A DNA stretch of 64,000 bases, taken from contig NZ_CP065800.1 of NCBI RefSeq assembly GCF_023206215.1, forward strand, positions 1,674,001 through 1,738,000, given 5' to 3'. This DNA comes from Butyrivibrio fibrisolvens (GTDB lineage Bacteria; Bacillota; Clostridia; Lachnospirales; Lachnospiraceae). The first letter of the stretch is position 1. Each line of letters starts with the position of its first letter. Under the pieces are notes generated by a model. That model worked only from the letters and a program-made list of their open reading frames with translations, was not told where the DNA came from and made no database searches. This document shows positions 36,188-44,934 of this stretch, one piece after another. Made by a program: the position numbers and the translations under genes.

Positions 36188-37621
36188 ATGAGAAAAGAAT
36201 TATTGGCCTTATTTAGCGGCTTTCCGGATCATCACTTTTCAGAAGAAATAACGAAGCGGTTACGGGAAGAGCTGAAGCAGAGAAAAAGCATAGTTTTTAT
36301 TACAGCGTGTCCGAATGACTATGCTCAGAATGATGATGACTGCGATGGCATGCATGAAATGTTTGTACAGCAGGGGCTTTCATTTGAAGATCACTGTGTA
36401 ATAGATAATCGAACCTCCCCTTCTGATGCAAAGAAACTGGTGGAGAATGCAGATTGTATTTTCCTTATGGGCGGCGGTGCATGTGAGGAGCAGCTTGATC
36501 TTATCCGTAGGAAGAATTGCTACGAGGCACTACTTGACTCTCATGCGGCAATCTTCGGAGTAAGTGCAGGCTCCATGAACATGGCCATAAATACCGTGAA
36601 TTTTTCAGAATCGATGGAACCTTTCCGTGGACTTGGTTTTACTAATATTACTGTAAGCTGTCACCATGATCCGAAGGATACATGGCGATATGAACAGACA
36701 CTTCGCATGTCTGAGGACCGCGTGGTTTATGCAATGGAAGACATGAGTGCTTTTTTTATAAAAGAAGGGCGGATAAAAACTGTCGGAACGATCTGGCGCG
36801 TTGAAAACAGAGAACTTCGCACAGCTACGGACGAAGATATCAAAGAGCTGGAGCAGGATGAGTTTAGAAGAGTATTTGACACTATCCCGGATCAGTTTGA
36901 TAAGTTTCGGCCTGAGTATAGTGAGGAACTGTTTGATTTTCTTAATGCCGTAGCAAATATCGGCCCTGGCAAACGCGTACTTGAGATCGGACCTGGAACC
37001 GGTCAGGCGACAGAGCCTGTGCTTCGCACAGGATGTGAATATCATGCGATTGAACTAGGAGTACATCTGTATCGTAAGATGAAGGAAAAGTTCGGAAAGC
37101 TGCCAAACTTTAATATTGTGAACGATGACTTTATCACCCATGATTTTGGCGATATGAAGTTTGATATGATATATTCGGCGGCTACCATTCAGTGGATTCC
37201 GGAGGAGACCGCGTTTACCAAAACCTTTGAACTGTTAAAACCCGGTGGAACGCTTGCAATGATGCTTACTTCCGCTGAGTACAGATCGGCCAATGAAACT
37301 CTGTATGATAAGATTCAGGGATTATATGACAGGTACTATAAGCCGGACATTCCATACAAACATGGAGCATTCCATTACACTGCGGCTCCGGAGTACGGAT
37401 TCACCGAAGTCGAAAAGCATGAGTTCAAAGGTCAAAGAGTGTTCAGCGCAGACGAGTATGTGGCTTTTTCGGGAACGCATTGTGATCATATTGTGATTCC
37501 GGAACCAATCCGTACAGAGTTTTTTGAAGCTCTCAGAAGTGCGGTAAAGGAAGCCGGAGACAGGATAGTATTTAACGATACTTATGTGCTCTATATTACG
37601 AAGAAGGGTACCGAACAATAA
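36188..37621 (+). CDS. Fusion of peptidase E-like domain and SAM-dependent methyltransferase
   Basis: A 477-residue protein. Residues 1-~205 are a peptidase S51/PepE-like domain with a Ser nucleophile in GVSAGSMN (~126), FLMGGGA before it and CHHDP after. Residues ~225-477 are a class I methyltransferase with VLEIGPGTGQATEP (~263), a DMIYSAATIQWI motif and LLKPGGTLAMM. Both halves look complete. Stand-alone versions of each are common, but I do not recall this fusion as characterised. GGAGGG stands five bases before the ATG. The IS ends 75 bases upstream and could affect its expression. Confidence 0.85.
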   Translation: MRKELLALFSGFPDHHFSEEITKRLREELKQRKSIVFITACPNDYAQNDDDCDGMHEMFVQQGLSFEDHCVIDNRTSPSDAKKLVENADCIFLMGGGACEEQLDLIRRKNCYEALLDSHAAIFGVSAGSMNMAINTVNFSESMEPFRGLGFTNITVSCHHDPKDTWRYEQTLRMSEDRVVYAMEDMSAFFIKEGRIKTVGTIWRVENRELRTATDEDIKELEQDEFRRVFDTIPDQFDKFRPEYSEELFDFLNAVANIGPGKRVLEIGPGTGQATEPVLRTGCEYHAIELGVHLYRKMKEKFGKLPNFNIVNDDFITHDFGDMKFDMIYSAATIQWIPEETAFTKTFELLKPGGTLAMMLTSAEYRSANETLYDKIQGLYDRYYKPDIPYKHGAFHYTAAPEYGFTEVEKHEFKGQRVFSADEYVAFSGTHCDHIVIPEPIRTEFFEALRSAVKEAGDRIVFNDTYVLYITKKGTEQ

Positions 37622-37683
37622 TGAGTCGGTTGGGTTCACTTTGCATGATAGAAACAAAAAGGCTTGTGATCTTATCTGTGAGG

Positions 37684-37700
37684 ACGGGGTTGTCGCACTA
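37684..37700. repeat. Solo IS-end remnant
   Basis: ACGGGGTTGTCGCACTA matches the left IS end (AGGGGCTGTCGCACTA) at 14 of 16 positions. No transposase is attached. Confidence 0.5.
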
Positions 37701-37717
37701 GACCATGATTATTACTG

Positions 37718-37870
37718 CTATTTTGTATCCGTAAGATTGGTGAGAATGTCAATATAGCGAAGAGTAAGAAATGAAGGATGGATAGAATCTGGTAAAATAT
37801 ATCCAATCTCCATGTAGTCATCAACTGCAAGAGGTAAGGCAATAATGTTAGGACCATTTAATTTGATTAG
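37718..37870 (-). pseudogene. C-terminal remnant of an unidentified minus-strand gene
   Basis: Read on the minus strand, about 50 codons encode LIKLNGPNIIALPLAVDDYM and IHPSFLTLRYIDILTNLTD before TAG at 37720-37718. It looks like the end of a real protein, possibly a LysR-type effector domain, but the upstream part is missing and the frame breaks near 37870. It lies between an IS-end remnant and a hairpin. Confidence 0.4.
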
Positions 37871-37916
37871 CCTTTTCTTAGGACGTCTGAATCTATCCTA
37901 AGAGTAGGCTTTTTGA
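37868..37916. terminator. Hairpin upstream of the small hydrolase gene
   Basis: AGCCT-n-TCTTAGGA pairs with TCCTAAGA-n-AGGCT and is followed by TTTTT on the plus strand. Confidence 0.6.
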
Positions 37917-38062
37917 TCATATGAATAAGGAACAGCTGTATAACTTTATTTAGTATAATACAGGAAATGAGAACAATATCTGTCAGATATATTTCTGTAG
38001 GTATGACCGGAACTATTAAACCATGTTTTTTTGACTGGGTGCAGTTTATAGAAGGGAAAGTT

Positions 38063-38692
38063 ATGAAAACATACGAATTTGGAAATGCAGGTTCCAACAT
38101 TGTCCTGATCCAGCCTGTTGACGATCATGACCTTGAAGGAATCGAAAATGAATTTGAGGCAATCTCTGGTAGCTGCGGTATGAGCGTGCGCCTGACTGCT
38201 GTCAGGATAAATAATTGGAACAATGATCTATCCCCCTGGGAGGCACCTGCTGTATTTGGTAAAGATAACTTTGGCGGTGATGCATCAAAGACTCTTAGTG
38301 AATTGGTCAAGCTATGTGATGACAAGGGCAAAAGATATTTCATTGGCGGTTATTCTCTGGCAGGTCTGTTTGCCTTATGGGCTGCTTATCAGACGGATAT
38401 TTTTGAAGGCGTTGCAGCTGCGTCCCCTTCCATGTGGTTCCCGGGTTTTGATGATTATATGAAAAAGAATGAGATTAAAACGGATACAGTTTACCTTAGC
38501 CTCGGAGATAAGGAGGATAAGGCACGTAATCCTGTTATGGCGACTGTAGGTAACAGGATACGCGAAGCTCAGAGTCTGTTAAAAGAAAGAGGCGTGAACT
38601 GTATTCTTGAATGGAATGAGGGCAATCATTTCAAAGATGCTGACATTAGGACTGCAAAGGCTTTTGCCTGGGTCCTGAACACAAAAATCTAA
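38063..38692 (+). CDS. Alpha/beta hydrolase (esterase-like)
   Basis: A 209-residue hydrolase. The nucleophile motif is GGYSLAG, followed by a likely acid in LGDKED and a likely catalytic His in GNHFKD. No signal peptide. The start at 38063 has AAGGGA six bases upstream; 32 further in-frame upstream residues (from 37967) lack a site and look noncoding. Small putative esterases of this kind are common in Lachnospiraceae; the substrate is not known. Confidence 0.8.
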   Translation: MKTYEFGNAGSNIVLIQPVDDHDLEGIENEFEAISGSCGMSVRLTAVRINNWNNDLSPWEAPAVFGKDNFGGDASKTLSELVKLCDDKGKRYFIGGYSLAGLFALWAAYQTDIFEGVAAASPSMWFPGFDDYMKKNEIKTDTVYLSLGDKEDKARNPVMATVGNRIREAQSLLKERGVNCILEWNEGNHFKDADIRTAKAFAWVLNTKI

Positions 38693-38700
38693 ATAATGAT

Positions 38701-38880
38701 ACCGCGGTTATCTGCTATACGTGGATGATCGCGGGTATTTTATGATATAGGAAATTTCTCCGAAATTCCTATATCATAAAAAGAGCTCCGCTATGGATGC
38801 GCACTCGCGCGATAGGCAAATGTTGCATAAATGCAACCGCGCTCGGCGCGAGCATGTTGCGAGCAACATGCTTTTTTATA
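38701..38880. repeat. Multi-hairpin intergenic array, includes AGCTCCGCT repeat copy B
   Basis: After an imperfect terminator-like hairpin (38698-38740) comes a near-perfect 16-base stem TATGATATAGGAATTT-type (38741-38757 with 38763-38778), the short repeat at 38784-38812, then GTTGCATAAATGCAAC, CGCGCTCGGCGCG and GCATGTTGCGAGCAACATGC followed by T's at 38872-38878. The last can terminate transcription. Confidence 0.6.
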
Positions 38881-38968
38881 AATAGCAAAAACGGAAATAC
38901 TATTCCGGCGATATAAGATTAAGATTGATGTGTAGCTACGAAATATCACAGAAAGGAGGGAACTGCGA

Positions 38969-40264
38969 ATGGTCAGGGAGATGATCCAGAAAACATTGGA
39001 TTATGTAGATAGCAACGTGAAGGAAGACATTACTGCGGAAGAACTGGCTGAAGTTGCGGGATATTCTGTTTTTCATTTTTACAGATTGTTCCAATCAGCT
39101 GTTGGGATGCCGGTTATGCAGTACGTTCTAAGGAGAAAGCTCCTGTATGCTATATATGAGATCGGCTTGGAACGAAAGAAAAACGAAGTGGTTTATGAGT
39201 ATGGTTTCGAAACATATTCGGGTTTCTACAGAGCTTTTATCCGCGAGATCGGATATACCCCGGCGCAGTACCTCCGGGAATATAAGGCAAAAAAGCCTTA
39301 TAGGATTAATGTTTTTCAGGAGGAACACATCATGGTAAGTAACAAGTTAATATCTGAGGTGCTTTTAAATTGGGAACTTCAGGATGAGAAAGTATCTGAT
39401 ATCGTCTTTCCGGAGACCGGGGAGATTAGCGACTGCGCAAAGTATGTCGGAAGCAATATGGTGATCAAGTATACGGCAAATCTTGGCTCAGTAAAGAAGG
39501 CAATAGAGATTTCAAGGGCACTTAACAGTGTTGGACTTACTGCTCCGTCGGTTATTCCGACTATTGATGGTAAAGAATATGTTACAGTCGGAGAAATGTT
39601 CTTCTCACTTACCCAAAAAGTAGAAGGCGAGAGAGTTGTGGCAAGCGGACTTTATCTTGATGATTATAAAGATAAAGCACGTTTTATCGGGGAAATAGTA
39701 GGGCAGTTGGATCTTGCGCTTGCCAAGATAGACACGATTGCGGATGAAGCGGACTTAGGAAAGAGTGTCAGGGAATGGGCGGTCCCGGCCTTGAAGGGTA
39801 AAATCGATATGAATCCGGAAGCTATGGAGAAATATGCAGCACTGTTTAATGATCTTTATAATGAGCTGCCGCGCCAGGTGATTCATAGGGATCCAAATCC
39901 GAGCAATATTATCCTGTCGAAGGACAAGTGGGGATTTATTGATTTTGAACTAAGCGAGGAAAACGCCCGGATATTTGATCCATGTTATGTGGCAACAGCC
40001 ATACTTTCAGAGACTTTTGAAGAAGGAAACGAAGATAAGTTACTTACCTGGGTAGAAGTCATGAAGGAAATTATGTACGGATATGACAGTGTTGTAAAAT
40101 TGTCGGATACTGAAAAGAAGGCTATTCCGTATATGATATTGGCAAATCAATTTGTTTCCACAGCTTTCTTTGCAGGAAAAGATAAATACGAGGAACTGTA
40201 CAGGACTAACAAGGCAATGACTGAATGGATTGGCACAAATATGGACAAATTGAGTATATCTTAA
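38969..40264 (+). CDS. Fusion of AraC-type DNA-binding domain and APH-like phosphotransferase
   Basis: A 431-residue protein. Residues 1-~105 are an AraC/XylS double helix-turn-helix (ITAEELAEVAGYSVFHFYRL, then YGFETYSGFYRAFIREIGYT). Residues ~120-431 form an aminoglycoside-phosphotransferase/choline-kinase-like domain with the catalytic loop IHRDPNPSNIIL (~304) and the metal-binding FIDFE. The kinase domain could phosphorylate or merely sense a small molecule and so steer DNA binding. AAAGGAGGG stands eight bases before the ATG. Resistance activity is not implied by sequence. Confidence 0.85.
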   Translation: MVREMIQKTLDYVDSNVKEDITAEELAEVAGYSVFHFYRLFQSAVGMPVMQYVLRRKLLYAIYEIGLERKKNEVVYEYGFETYSGFYRAFIREIGYTPAQYLREYKAKKPYRINVFQEEHIMVSNKLISEVLLNWELQDEKVSDIVFPETGEISDCAKYVGSNMVIKYTANLGSVKKAIEISRALNSVGLTAPSVIPTIDGKEYVTVGEMFFSLTQKVEGERVVASGLYLDDYKDKARFIGEIVGQLDLALAKIDTIADEADLGKSVREWAVPALKGKIDMNPEAMEKYAALFNDLYNELPRQVIHRDPNPSNIILSKDKWGFIDFELSEENARIFDPCYVATAILSETFEEGNEDKLLTWVEVMKEIMYGYDSVVKLSDTEKKAIPYMILANQFVSTAFFAGKDKYEELYRTNKAMTEWIGTNMDKLSIS

Positions 40265-40326
40265 GTAGAAGTTAAAGAAATACGCAGATATATTGAGAAA
40301 AAACAGTTTGAGAGCCAAAAAACTTA

Positions 40327-40367
40327 AAGTGGCTCCGAAGTAGAAAAAACACAATTCGGAGCCACTT
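40327..40367. terminator. Terminator-like hairpin after the AraC-phosphotransferase gene
   Basis: AAGTGGCTCCGAA pairs perfectly with TTCGGAGCCACTT around a 15-base loop. A T-run is lacking on the plus side, but the stem is 13 bases. Confidence 0.6.
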
Positions 40368-40402
40368 AAGCGGAGACGATATTCGTAGTTATTCCAAATT
40401 CT

Positions 40403-40412
40403 GTGTTATAAT
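40403..40412 (+). promoter_or_regulatory. Probable extended -10 promoter of the phosphatase gene
   Basis: TGTTATAAT is a perfect -10 box with the TGn extension; no good -35 is visible. It lies 92 bases before the ATG. Confidence 0.5.
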
Positions 40413-40503
40413 CTCTCTAGCACCGTGATATATGCACCTGCCACAAATTCCGTAACGGTGCGCATAACTTCGAATAACCAGGAATAAAAAGGAGTCAAAA
40501 CCT

Positions 40504-40959
40504 ATGATAAATATTCTTTTTGTTTGCCACGGCAATATCTGCCGTTCACCAATGGGCGAATACCTTCTTCGCGATATCGCATCAAGAAAAGGCTGGACTG
40601 AAGCTGATCTTCACATAGAATCAGCAGCGACCAGTACAGAAGAGATAGGCAATCATGTCTATCCGCCAGTTAAGAAAATGTTAGAAGAGCATGGCATTAA
40701 TTGCAGCAAGAAGAGAGCCAGAAGACTCAAACATGATGAATACTGGGACTGGGACTACATTATTGCATTTGATAATGAGAATGTAAGAGAGATAGCAAGA
40801 ATATGCGGCCCTGATATAGGACATAAGGTTCACCTTTTAAAGAGCTATACAGGCGATAGCGGTGAGATCGCAGATCCTTGGTATACCAGAGATTTCCAGA
40901 CCTGCTATGATGAGACATATGCTGGCTGTGAGGAACTTCTAAAGATATTGGTTAGATAA
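40504..40959 (+). CDS. Low-molecular-weight protein tyrosine phosphatase
   Basis: A 151-residue enzyme with the P-loop CHGNICRS (Cys8, Arg14) directly after the start and the general-acid motif DPWYTRDF near 124. It hydrolyses phosphotyrosine, often controlling exopolysaccharide synthesis in Firmicutes, though no such genes are adjacent. AAAGGAG precedes the ATG by ten bases. It is monocistronic. Confidence 0.93.
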   Translation: MINILFVCHGNICRSPMGEYLLRDIASRKGWTEADLHIESAATSTEEIGNHVYPPVKKMLEEHGINCSKKRARRLKHDEYWDWDYIIAFDNENVREIARICGPDIGHKVHLLKSYTGDSGEIADPWYTRDFQTCYDETYAGCEELLKILVR

Positions 40960-40978
40960 ATACTAGAATATAACGCTT

Positions 40979-41018
40979 ATCATGCCTCATACAGCCAGTG
41001 GCAGTACGAGGCATGATT
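40979..41018. terminator. Bidirectional terminator between phosphatase and leuA
   Basis: ATCATGCCTC pairs with GAGGCATGAT around a 20-base loop between convergent genes. It lies only a few bases after the minus-strand stop codon. Confidence 0.7.
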
Positions 41019-41021
41019 GAT

Positions 41022-43019
41022 TTAGTTTCTTGCACTTGTACGATACTGTACAGGTGTCATTCCGTATTTTTTCTTAAAGAGTCTGTTGAAGTGTTCCACG
41101 TTCTGGTAGCCGGATGCTTCTGCGACTCGTTCAACTTTCATATTTCCGTTCTTTAGAAGTGTAGAAGCTTTCTTAAGTCTTACCTGCTTTAAGTTCTCAC
41201 CAAAAGTCTTGCCGCTCTTTTCCTTGATGTATTTGGAAAGATATGGCTTTGAGAGATAGAACTTGTGGGAGAGATCGTCAAGTGTAACTGTAAGGAAGTT
41301 CTCCTGTATATAGTTGATGATGGCGTTGATACGCTCGTCCTTGTTACTAAGGAGCTCTTTGATCTGTTCGAGCTGGTTTACAGCTACACACAAAGCGTTG
41401 ATGGAAGAGCGGATGATATCTTCATCATTGCCTACGCCCCAGTAGGTCTGGTTGTCCTTGGTTATGCCAACATAAGCGATAGCCTTGGAAGATGAACCCT
41501 TGGAAAGCGCGTGTTCTTCATAGGTGGACAGTTCATATGATATATCAAAATACTGCTTGAGTCCGTTACTTACAGCGTCAAGACGACCGTTACCGGAAGC
41601 TTCGATGACGTGCTCTTTGCCTCCGTGGAGGATGGTGAGCTCTGCAAGGATGCCTTCGCCCTGCTTGAAGTGGCATTCCAGAATCTGGAATACGCCTGCG
41701 CCTCTGACATACTTAGCTTCGAATTCATCTCTGATACGCTCAGGTGTGAGCTCTGCATGCTCTCTGTCTGAGATGCCCTTCATGGTGTAGCTGACATCAG
41801 GCTGCATCTCTTTCGGAATAGTAAGTCCGTATCTGGTCTTTAATATGAAGCTTACGCCGCCTTTACCGGACTGGGAGTTGATCCTGATAACATCGCCTTC
41901 GTACTTTCTTCCAAGATCCTTGGGATCGATAGGAAGATAAGGTACAGTCCAGAATCCGTCGTCCTTGCCTTCCATGTGCCATGTGAAGCCCTTGGAGATA
42001 GCATCCTGATGTGAACCTGAGAATGCAGTGAATACAAGAGCTCCTGCATAGGGAGTACGTTCGTGGATATGCATTCCTGTAAGCCTTTCGTACGCTTCGC
42101 CGACTTCATGAATGTTGGAGAAGTCAAGTTCAGGATCGATGCCATGTGAGAACATATTTACAGCAAGAGTGACTATATCGACATTGCCTGTACGCTCGCC
42201 GTTACCAAAGAGAGTTCCTTCGATACGGTCTGCGCCTGCGAGCATTCCAAGCTCGGCATCACTTACGCCGCTTCCTCTGTCATTGTGAGGGTGAAGTGAT
42301 AATGTTACGCTGTCACGGTATTTGAGGTTCTTGTGTATATACTCCACCTGAGTTGCGAATACATGAGGCATTGCGATCTCAACTGTAGTTGGGATATTGA
42401 TGATGACTTTGTGATCCGGAGTCGGCTTCCATATATCAAGAACTGCATTACATACATCAACAGCGTAGTCAACTTCAGTTCCCGGGAAGGATTCAGGTGA
42501 ATATTCAAAAGAAAAGTTGCCATCGGTTTCTTTGGTGAGCTTATCAAGAAGCTTGGCACCTTCTACGGCGATCTTCATGATCTCATCTTTGTCCTTATGG
42601 AAAACCTGTTCGCGCTGGGCAACAGAAGTAGAGTTGTAGAGATGAATGATGGCTCTTGGTGCTCCCTTTACAGCTTCAAAAGTCTTCTTGATGATATGTT
42701 CTCTTGCTTGTGTGAGAACCTGAATAGTAACATCATCAGGGATCATATTCTTCTCGATAAGAGTTCTTGCGAATTCAAACTCAGTGTCCGATGCAGCCGG
42801 GAATCCGATCTCTATCTCTTTAAAACCAAGCTTTACGAGCATAGTAAAGAACTCAAGCTTCTCTTCAAGGCTCATAGGCTCGATGAGTGCCTGGTTGCCA
42901 TCTCGCAGATCCACACTGCACCAGATTGGAGGATGATCTATATAGTCCTTTTTGACCCAATCGTAGGTGCATGTCGGTGGCATGAAATACTGTCTCTGGT
43001 ACTTCTGATAATTCTTCAT
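41022..43019 (-). CDS. leuA: 2-isopropylmalate synthase (type II) fused to a C-terminal AraC DNA-binding domain
   Basis: A 665-residue protein, ~100 residues longer than ordinary LeuA. Residues 1-~395 are the catalytic TIM barrel of the fungal/actinobacterial-like LeuA2 type ([43 protein letters not shown]). Residues ~430-555 are the leucine-binding regulatory domain ([20 protein letters not shown]). Residues ~565-665 are a complete AraC-type double helix-turn-helix ([49 protein letters not shown]). The enzyme makes 2-isopropylmalate from acetyl-CoA and 2-ketoisovalerate in leucine synthesis. The extra domain suggests a leucine-sensing regulator. GGAGGAGC stands ~8 bases before the start. No frameshift or stop separates the parts. 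Confidence 0.93.
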   Translation of the reverse strand: MKNYQKYQRQYFMPPTCTYDWVKKDYIDHPPIWCSVDLRDGNQALIEPMSLEEKLEFFTMLVKLGFKEIEIGFPAASDTEFEFARTLIEKNMIPDDVTIQVLTQAREHIIKKTFEAVKGAPRAIIHLYNSTSVAQREQVFHKDKDEIMKIAVEGAKLLDKLTKETDGNFSFEYSPESFPGTEVDYAVDVCNAVLDIWKPTPDHKVIINIPTTVEIAMPHVFATQVEYIHKNLKYRDSVTLSLHPHNDRGSGVSDAELGMLAGADRIEGTLFGNGERTGNVDIVTLAVNMFSHGIDPELDFSNIHEVGEAYERLTGMHIHERTPYAGALVFTAFSGSHQDAISKGFTWHMEGKDDGFWTVPYLPIDPKDLGRKYEGDVIRINSQSGKGGVSFILKTRYGLTIPKEMQPDVSYTMKGISDREHAELTPERIRDEFEAKYVRGAGVFQILECHFKQGEGILAELTILHGGKEHVIEASGNGRLDAVSNGLKQYFDISYELSTYEEHALSKGSSSKAIAYVGITKDNQTYWGVGNDEDIIRSSINALCVAVNQLEQIKELLSNKDERINAIINYIQENFLTVTLDDLSHKFYLSKPYLSKYIKEKSGKTFGENLKQVRLKKASTLLKNGNMKVERVAEASGYQNVEHFNRLFKKKYGMTPVQYRTSARN

Positions 43020-43142
43020 AATTGTACTGCTCCTCCATAATCCGGTTATATCTAAAAAACTTGAATTTACAATGTTTAAGGTCTTATTTCTTGATCTTAT
43101 TTATACATACATCGGAACAACATATTATTTTTATAATAGCTT

Positions 43143-43220
43143 AGTTGATAAAACTTATCTTAGCACAATAATTTAATTATAATAGTGATAAATTTAATCA
43201 CTTTGGTTGATAAAAATTAA
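43143..43220 (-). promoter_or_regulatory. Phased repeats upstream of leuA, candidate AraC-domain operator
   Basis: On the plus strand GTTGATAAAA occurs at 43144 and 43206, with a related GTGATAAAT at 43185. The shared GATAAA cores start at 43147, 43187 and 43209, 40 and 22 bases apart, i.e. about four and two helical turns. The proximal repeat overlaps a possible leuA -35 region on the minus strand. Binding is inferred only. Confidence 0.45.
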
Positions 43221-43243
43221 TGTATTTCTTTTCTTTGTATGAT

Positions 43244-43283
43244 TTACTAAAACTTTGATGATGCTGCACCGTCCAATTGGGAA
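43244..43283 (+). repeat. Dispersed ~42-base intergenic repeat, another copy
   Basis: AAAACTTTGATGATGCTGCA followed by CCGTCCAATTGGGAAG fits the family. It sits between leuA and the divergent oxidoreductase gene. Confidence 0.6.
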
Positions 43284-43332
43284 GGTTGAGTAATTTCGTG
43301 CAAATTTTATCTCAAAATAAGTGAAAACTCCT

Positions 43333-43361
43333 TTGACATGAGCAGGCAGTTACTGTACTAT
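43333..43361 (+). promoter_or_regulatory. Promoter of the FAD oxidoreductase operon
   Basis: TTGACA (43333-43338) and TACTAT (43356-43361) have the ideal 17-base spacing. The leader to the start codon at 43520 is ~155 bases; no known element was recognised in it. Confidence 0.7.
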
Positions 43362-43519
43362 ATTTGCTTGGCCCTTAAGCTATAAACGTCCCCATAGAGA
43401 CTGATTTGTGGTATTATAGAAGTGCTTATTAACGGCATTTGGGCAATGTTTTAGATATGCTGATATGGGCTTAATGGGGGAAGCCTTAATATCATTATTT
43501 GGCAGAGGAGATTTTTATT

Positions 43520-44920
43520 ATGGACAAAAATTATGACGTTATCATTGTCGGAGCAGGCCCGGGAGGCATTTTCTGTGCCTATGAGCTTAAAGAGAAAAAG
43601 CCTGACATGAAGATTCTATTAATAGAGAAAGGACGCAGCATTGAAAAGCGCCAGTGTCCTAAGCGTGTTACAGGAGTATGCGCTCATTGCCAGCCTTGCT
43701 CTATCACAACAGGTTTTGCAGGAGCAGGAGCATTTTCGGATGGTAAGCTCTCACTTTCACCTGACGTTGGTGGTAACCTTCCTGAGATTCTGGGCTATGA
43801 TGAAGCTACCAAGCTTATCAAAGAGTCTGACGAGATATATCTTAAATTTGGTGCAGACAAGAGCGTATATGGCGTAGACAAGGCCAAAGAGATCCGCGAG
43901 ATCAGAAGAAAAGCTATCAATGCTAACCTTAAGCTTGTTGAGTGTCCTATTCGTCACCTTGGTACAGAAGAGGGCTACAAGATCTATGGCCTTTTGCAAA
44001 AGCATCTTGAAGAAGCAGGAGTTGATCTTCTCTTCAATAGCCCGGTAGCTTCTCTTGGTATTGAAAATGGCAGAGTTACAAGCGTTACTACAGAAAAGGG
44101 TGAAACCTTTAATTCAGACAGAGTAGTTATAGCAGTTGGACGTGACGGCGCTGACTGGTTCAAGGACCTGTGTCATGAAGTTGGAATTGAGACAAAGCCG
44201 GGAACAGTAGATGTAGGTGTACGAGTTGAGGTTCGTGATGAAGTAATGCAGTTTCTTAATGAGAACCTTTACGAAGCTAAGCTTATATATCACACTCCTA
44301 CATTTGATGATAAGGTTCGTACATTCTGTACCAATCCTTCAGGAGAGGTTGCTACAGAATACTATGATGACAATCTTGCTGTAGTTAACGGACATGCATA
44401 TAAGGCCAAGGAGTACAAGACCAATAATACTAACTTTGCGCTTCTTGTATCCAAGAACTTTACAAAGCCTTTCAATACACCTATTGAATATGGTAAGCAG
44501 ATCGCACAGCTTTCTAATATGCTCTGTGGTGGCAAAATACTTGTTCAGACTTATGGAGATTTTAAGCGAGGAAGACGTACAACAGACGAGCGTCTGTGCA
44601 GGAACAACCTTATTCCTACACTCAAGGATGCGGTTCCCGGCGATCTGTCACTTGTATTCCCTCACAGAATCATGGTAGACCTCGATGAGATGATCCAGGC
44701 ACTTGATAAGGTAACTCCCGGAATTGCATCCGAAGAGACTCTTATGTACGGCGTTGAAGTTAAGTTCTATTCCAACAAGGTAATCGTTGACAAGAATTTC
44801 GAGACCAGCATCAAGGGACTTCATGCAATTGGTGACGGAGCAGGTGTTACAAGAGGACTTCAGCAGGCCAGTGCCAACGGTATAAGCGTTGCTAGAAGTA
44901 TCCTTGCAGCAAAAGAATAA
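43520..44920 (+). CDS. FAD-dependent oxidoreductase (dehydrogenase-like)
   Basis: A 466-residue flavoprotein with an N-terminal dinucleotide-binding motif (VIIVGAGPGGIFCAYEL), a second FAD contact GLHAIGDGAG near the end, and a cysteine-rich segment CPKRVTGVCAHCQPC at ~45-60. It belongs to the widespread family of uncharacterised FAD-dependent dehydrogenases (NAD(P)/FAD superfamily). The cysteine set may bind a metal or be redox active. AGAGGAGA precedes ATG 43520, which is preferred over an upstream in-frame TTG at 43499. The PrsA-like gene follows after 14 bases. Confidence 0.85.
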   Translation: MDKNYDVIIVGAGPGGIFCAYELKEKKPDMKILLIEKGRSIEKRQCPKRVTGVCAHCQPCSITTGFAGAGAFSDGKLSLSPDVGGNLPEILGYDEATKLIKESDEIYLKFGADKSVYGVDKAKEIREIRRKAINANLKLVECPIRHLGTEEGYKIYGLLQKHLEEAGVDLLFNSPVASLGIENGRVTSVTTEKGETFNSDRVVIAVGRDGADWFKDLCHEVGIETKPGTVDVGVRVEVRDEVMQFLNENLYEAKLIYHTPTFDDKVRTFCTNPSGEVATEYYDDNLAVVNGHAYKAKEYKTNNTNFALLVSKNFTKPFNTPIEYGKQIAQLSNMLCGGKILVQTYGDFKRGRRTTDERLCRNNLIPTLKDAVPGDLSLVFPHRIMVDLDEMIQALDKVTPGIASEETLMYGVEVKFYSNKVIVDKNFETSIKGLHAIGDGAGVTRGLQQASANGISVARSILAAKE

Positions 44921-44934
44921 TGAGAATTTAACAT

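Noticed and set aside
43020..43519. T-box leader expected before leuA
   Set aside because: No T-box sequence (GGTGGNACCGCG-type) or specifier-loop arrangement is visible upstream of leuA on the minus strand.
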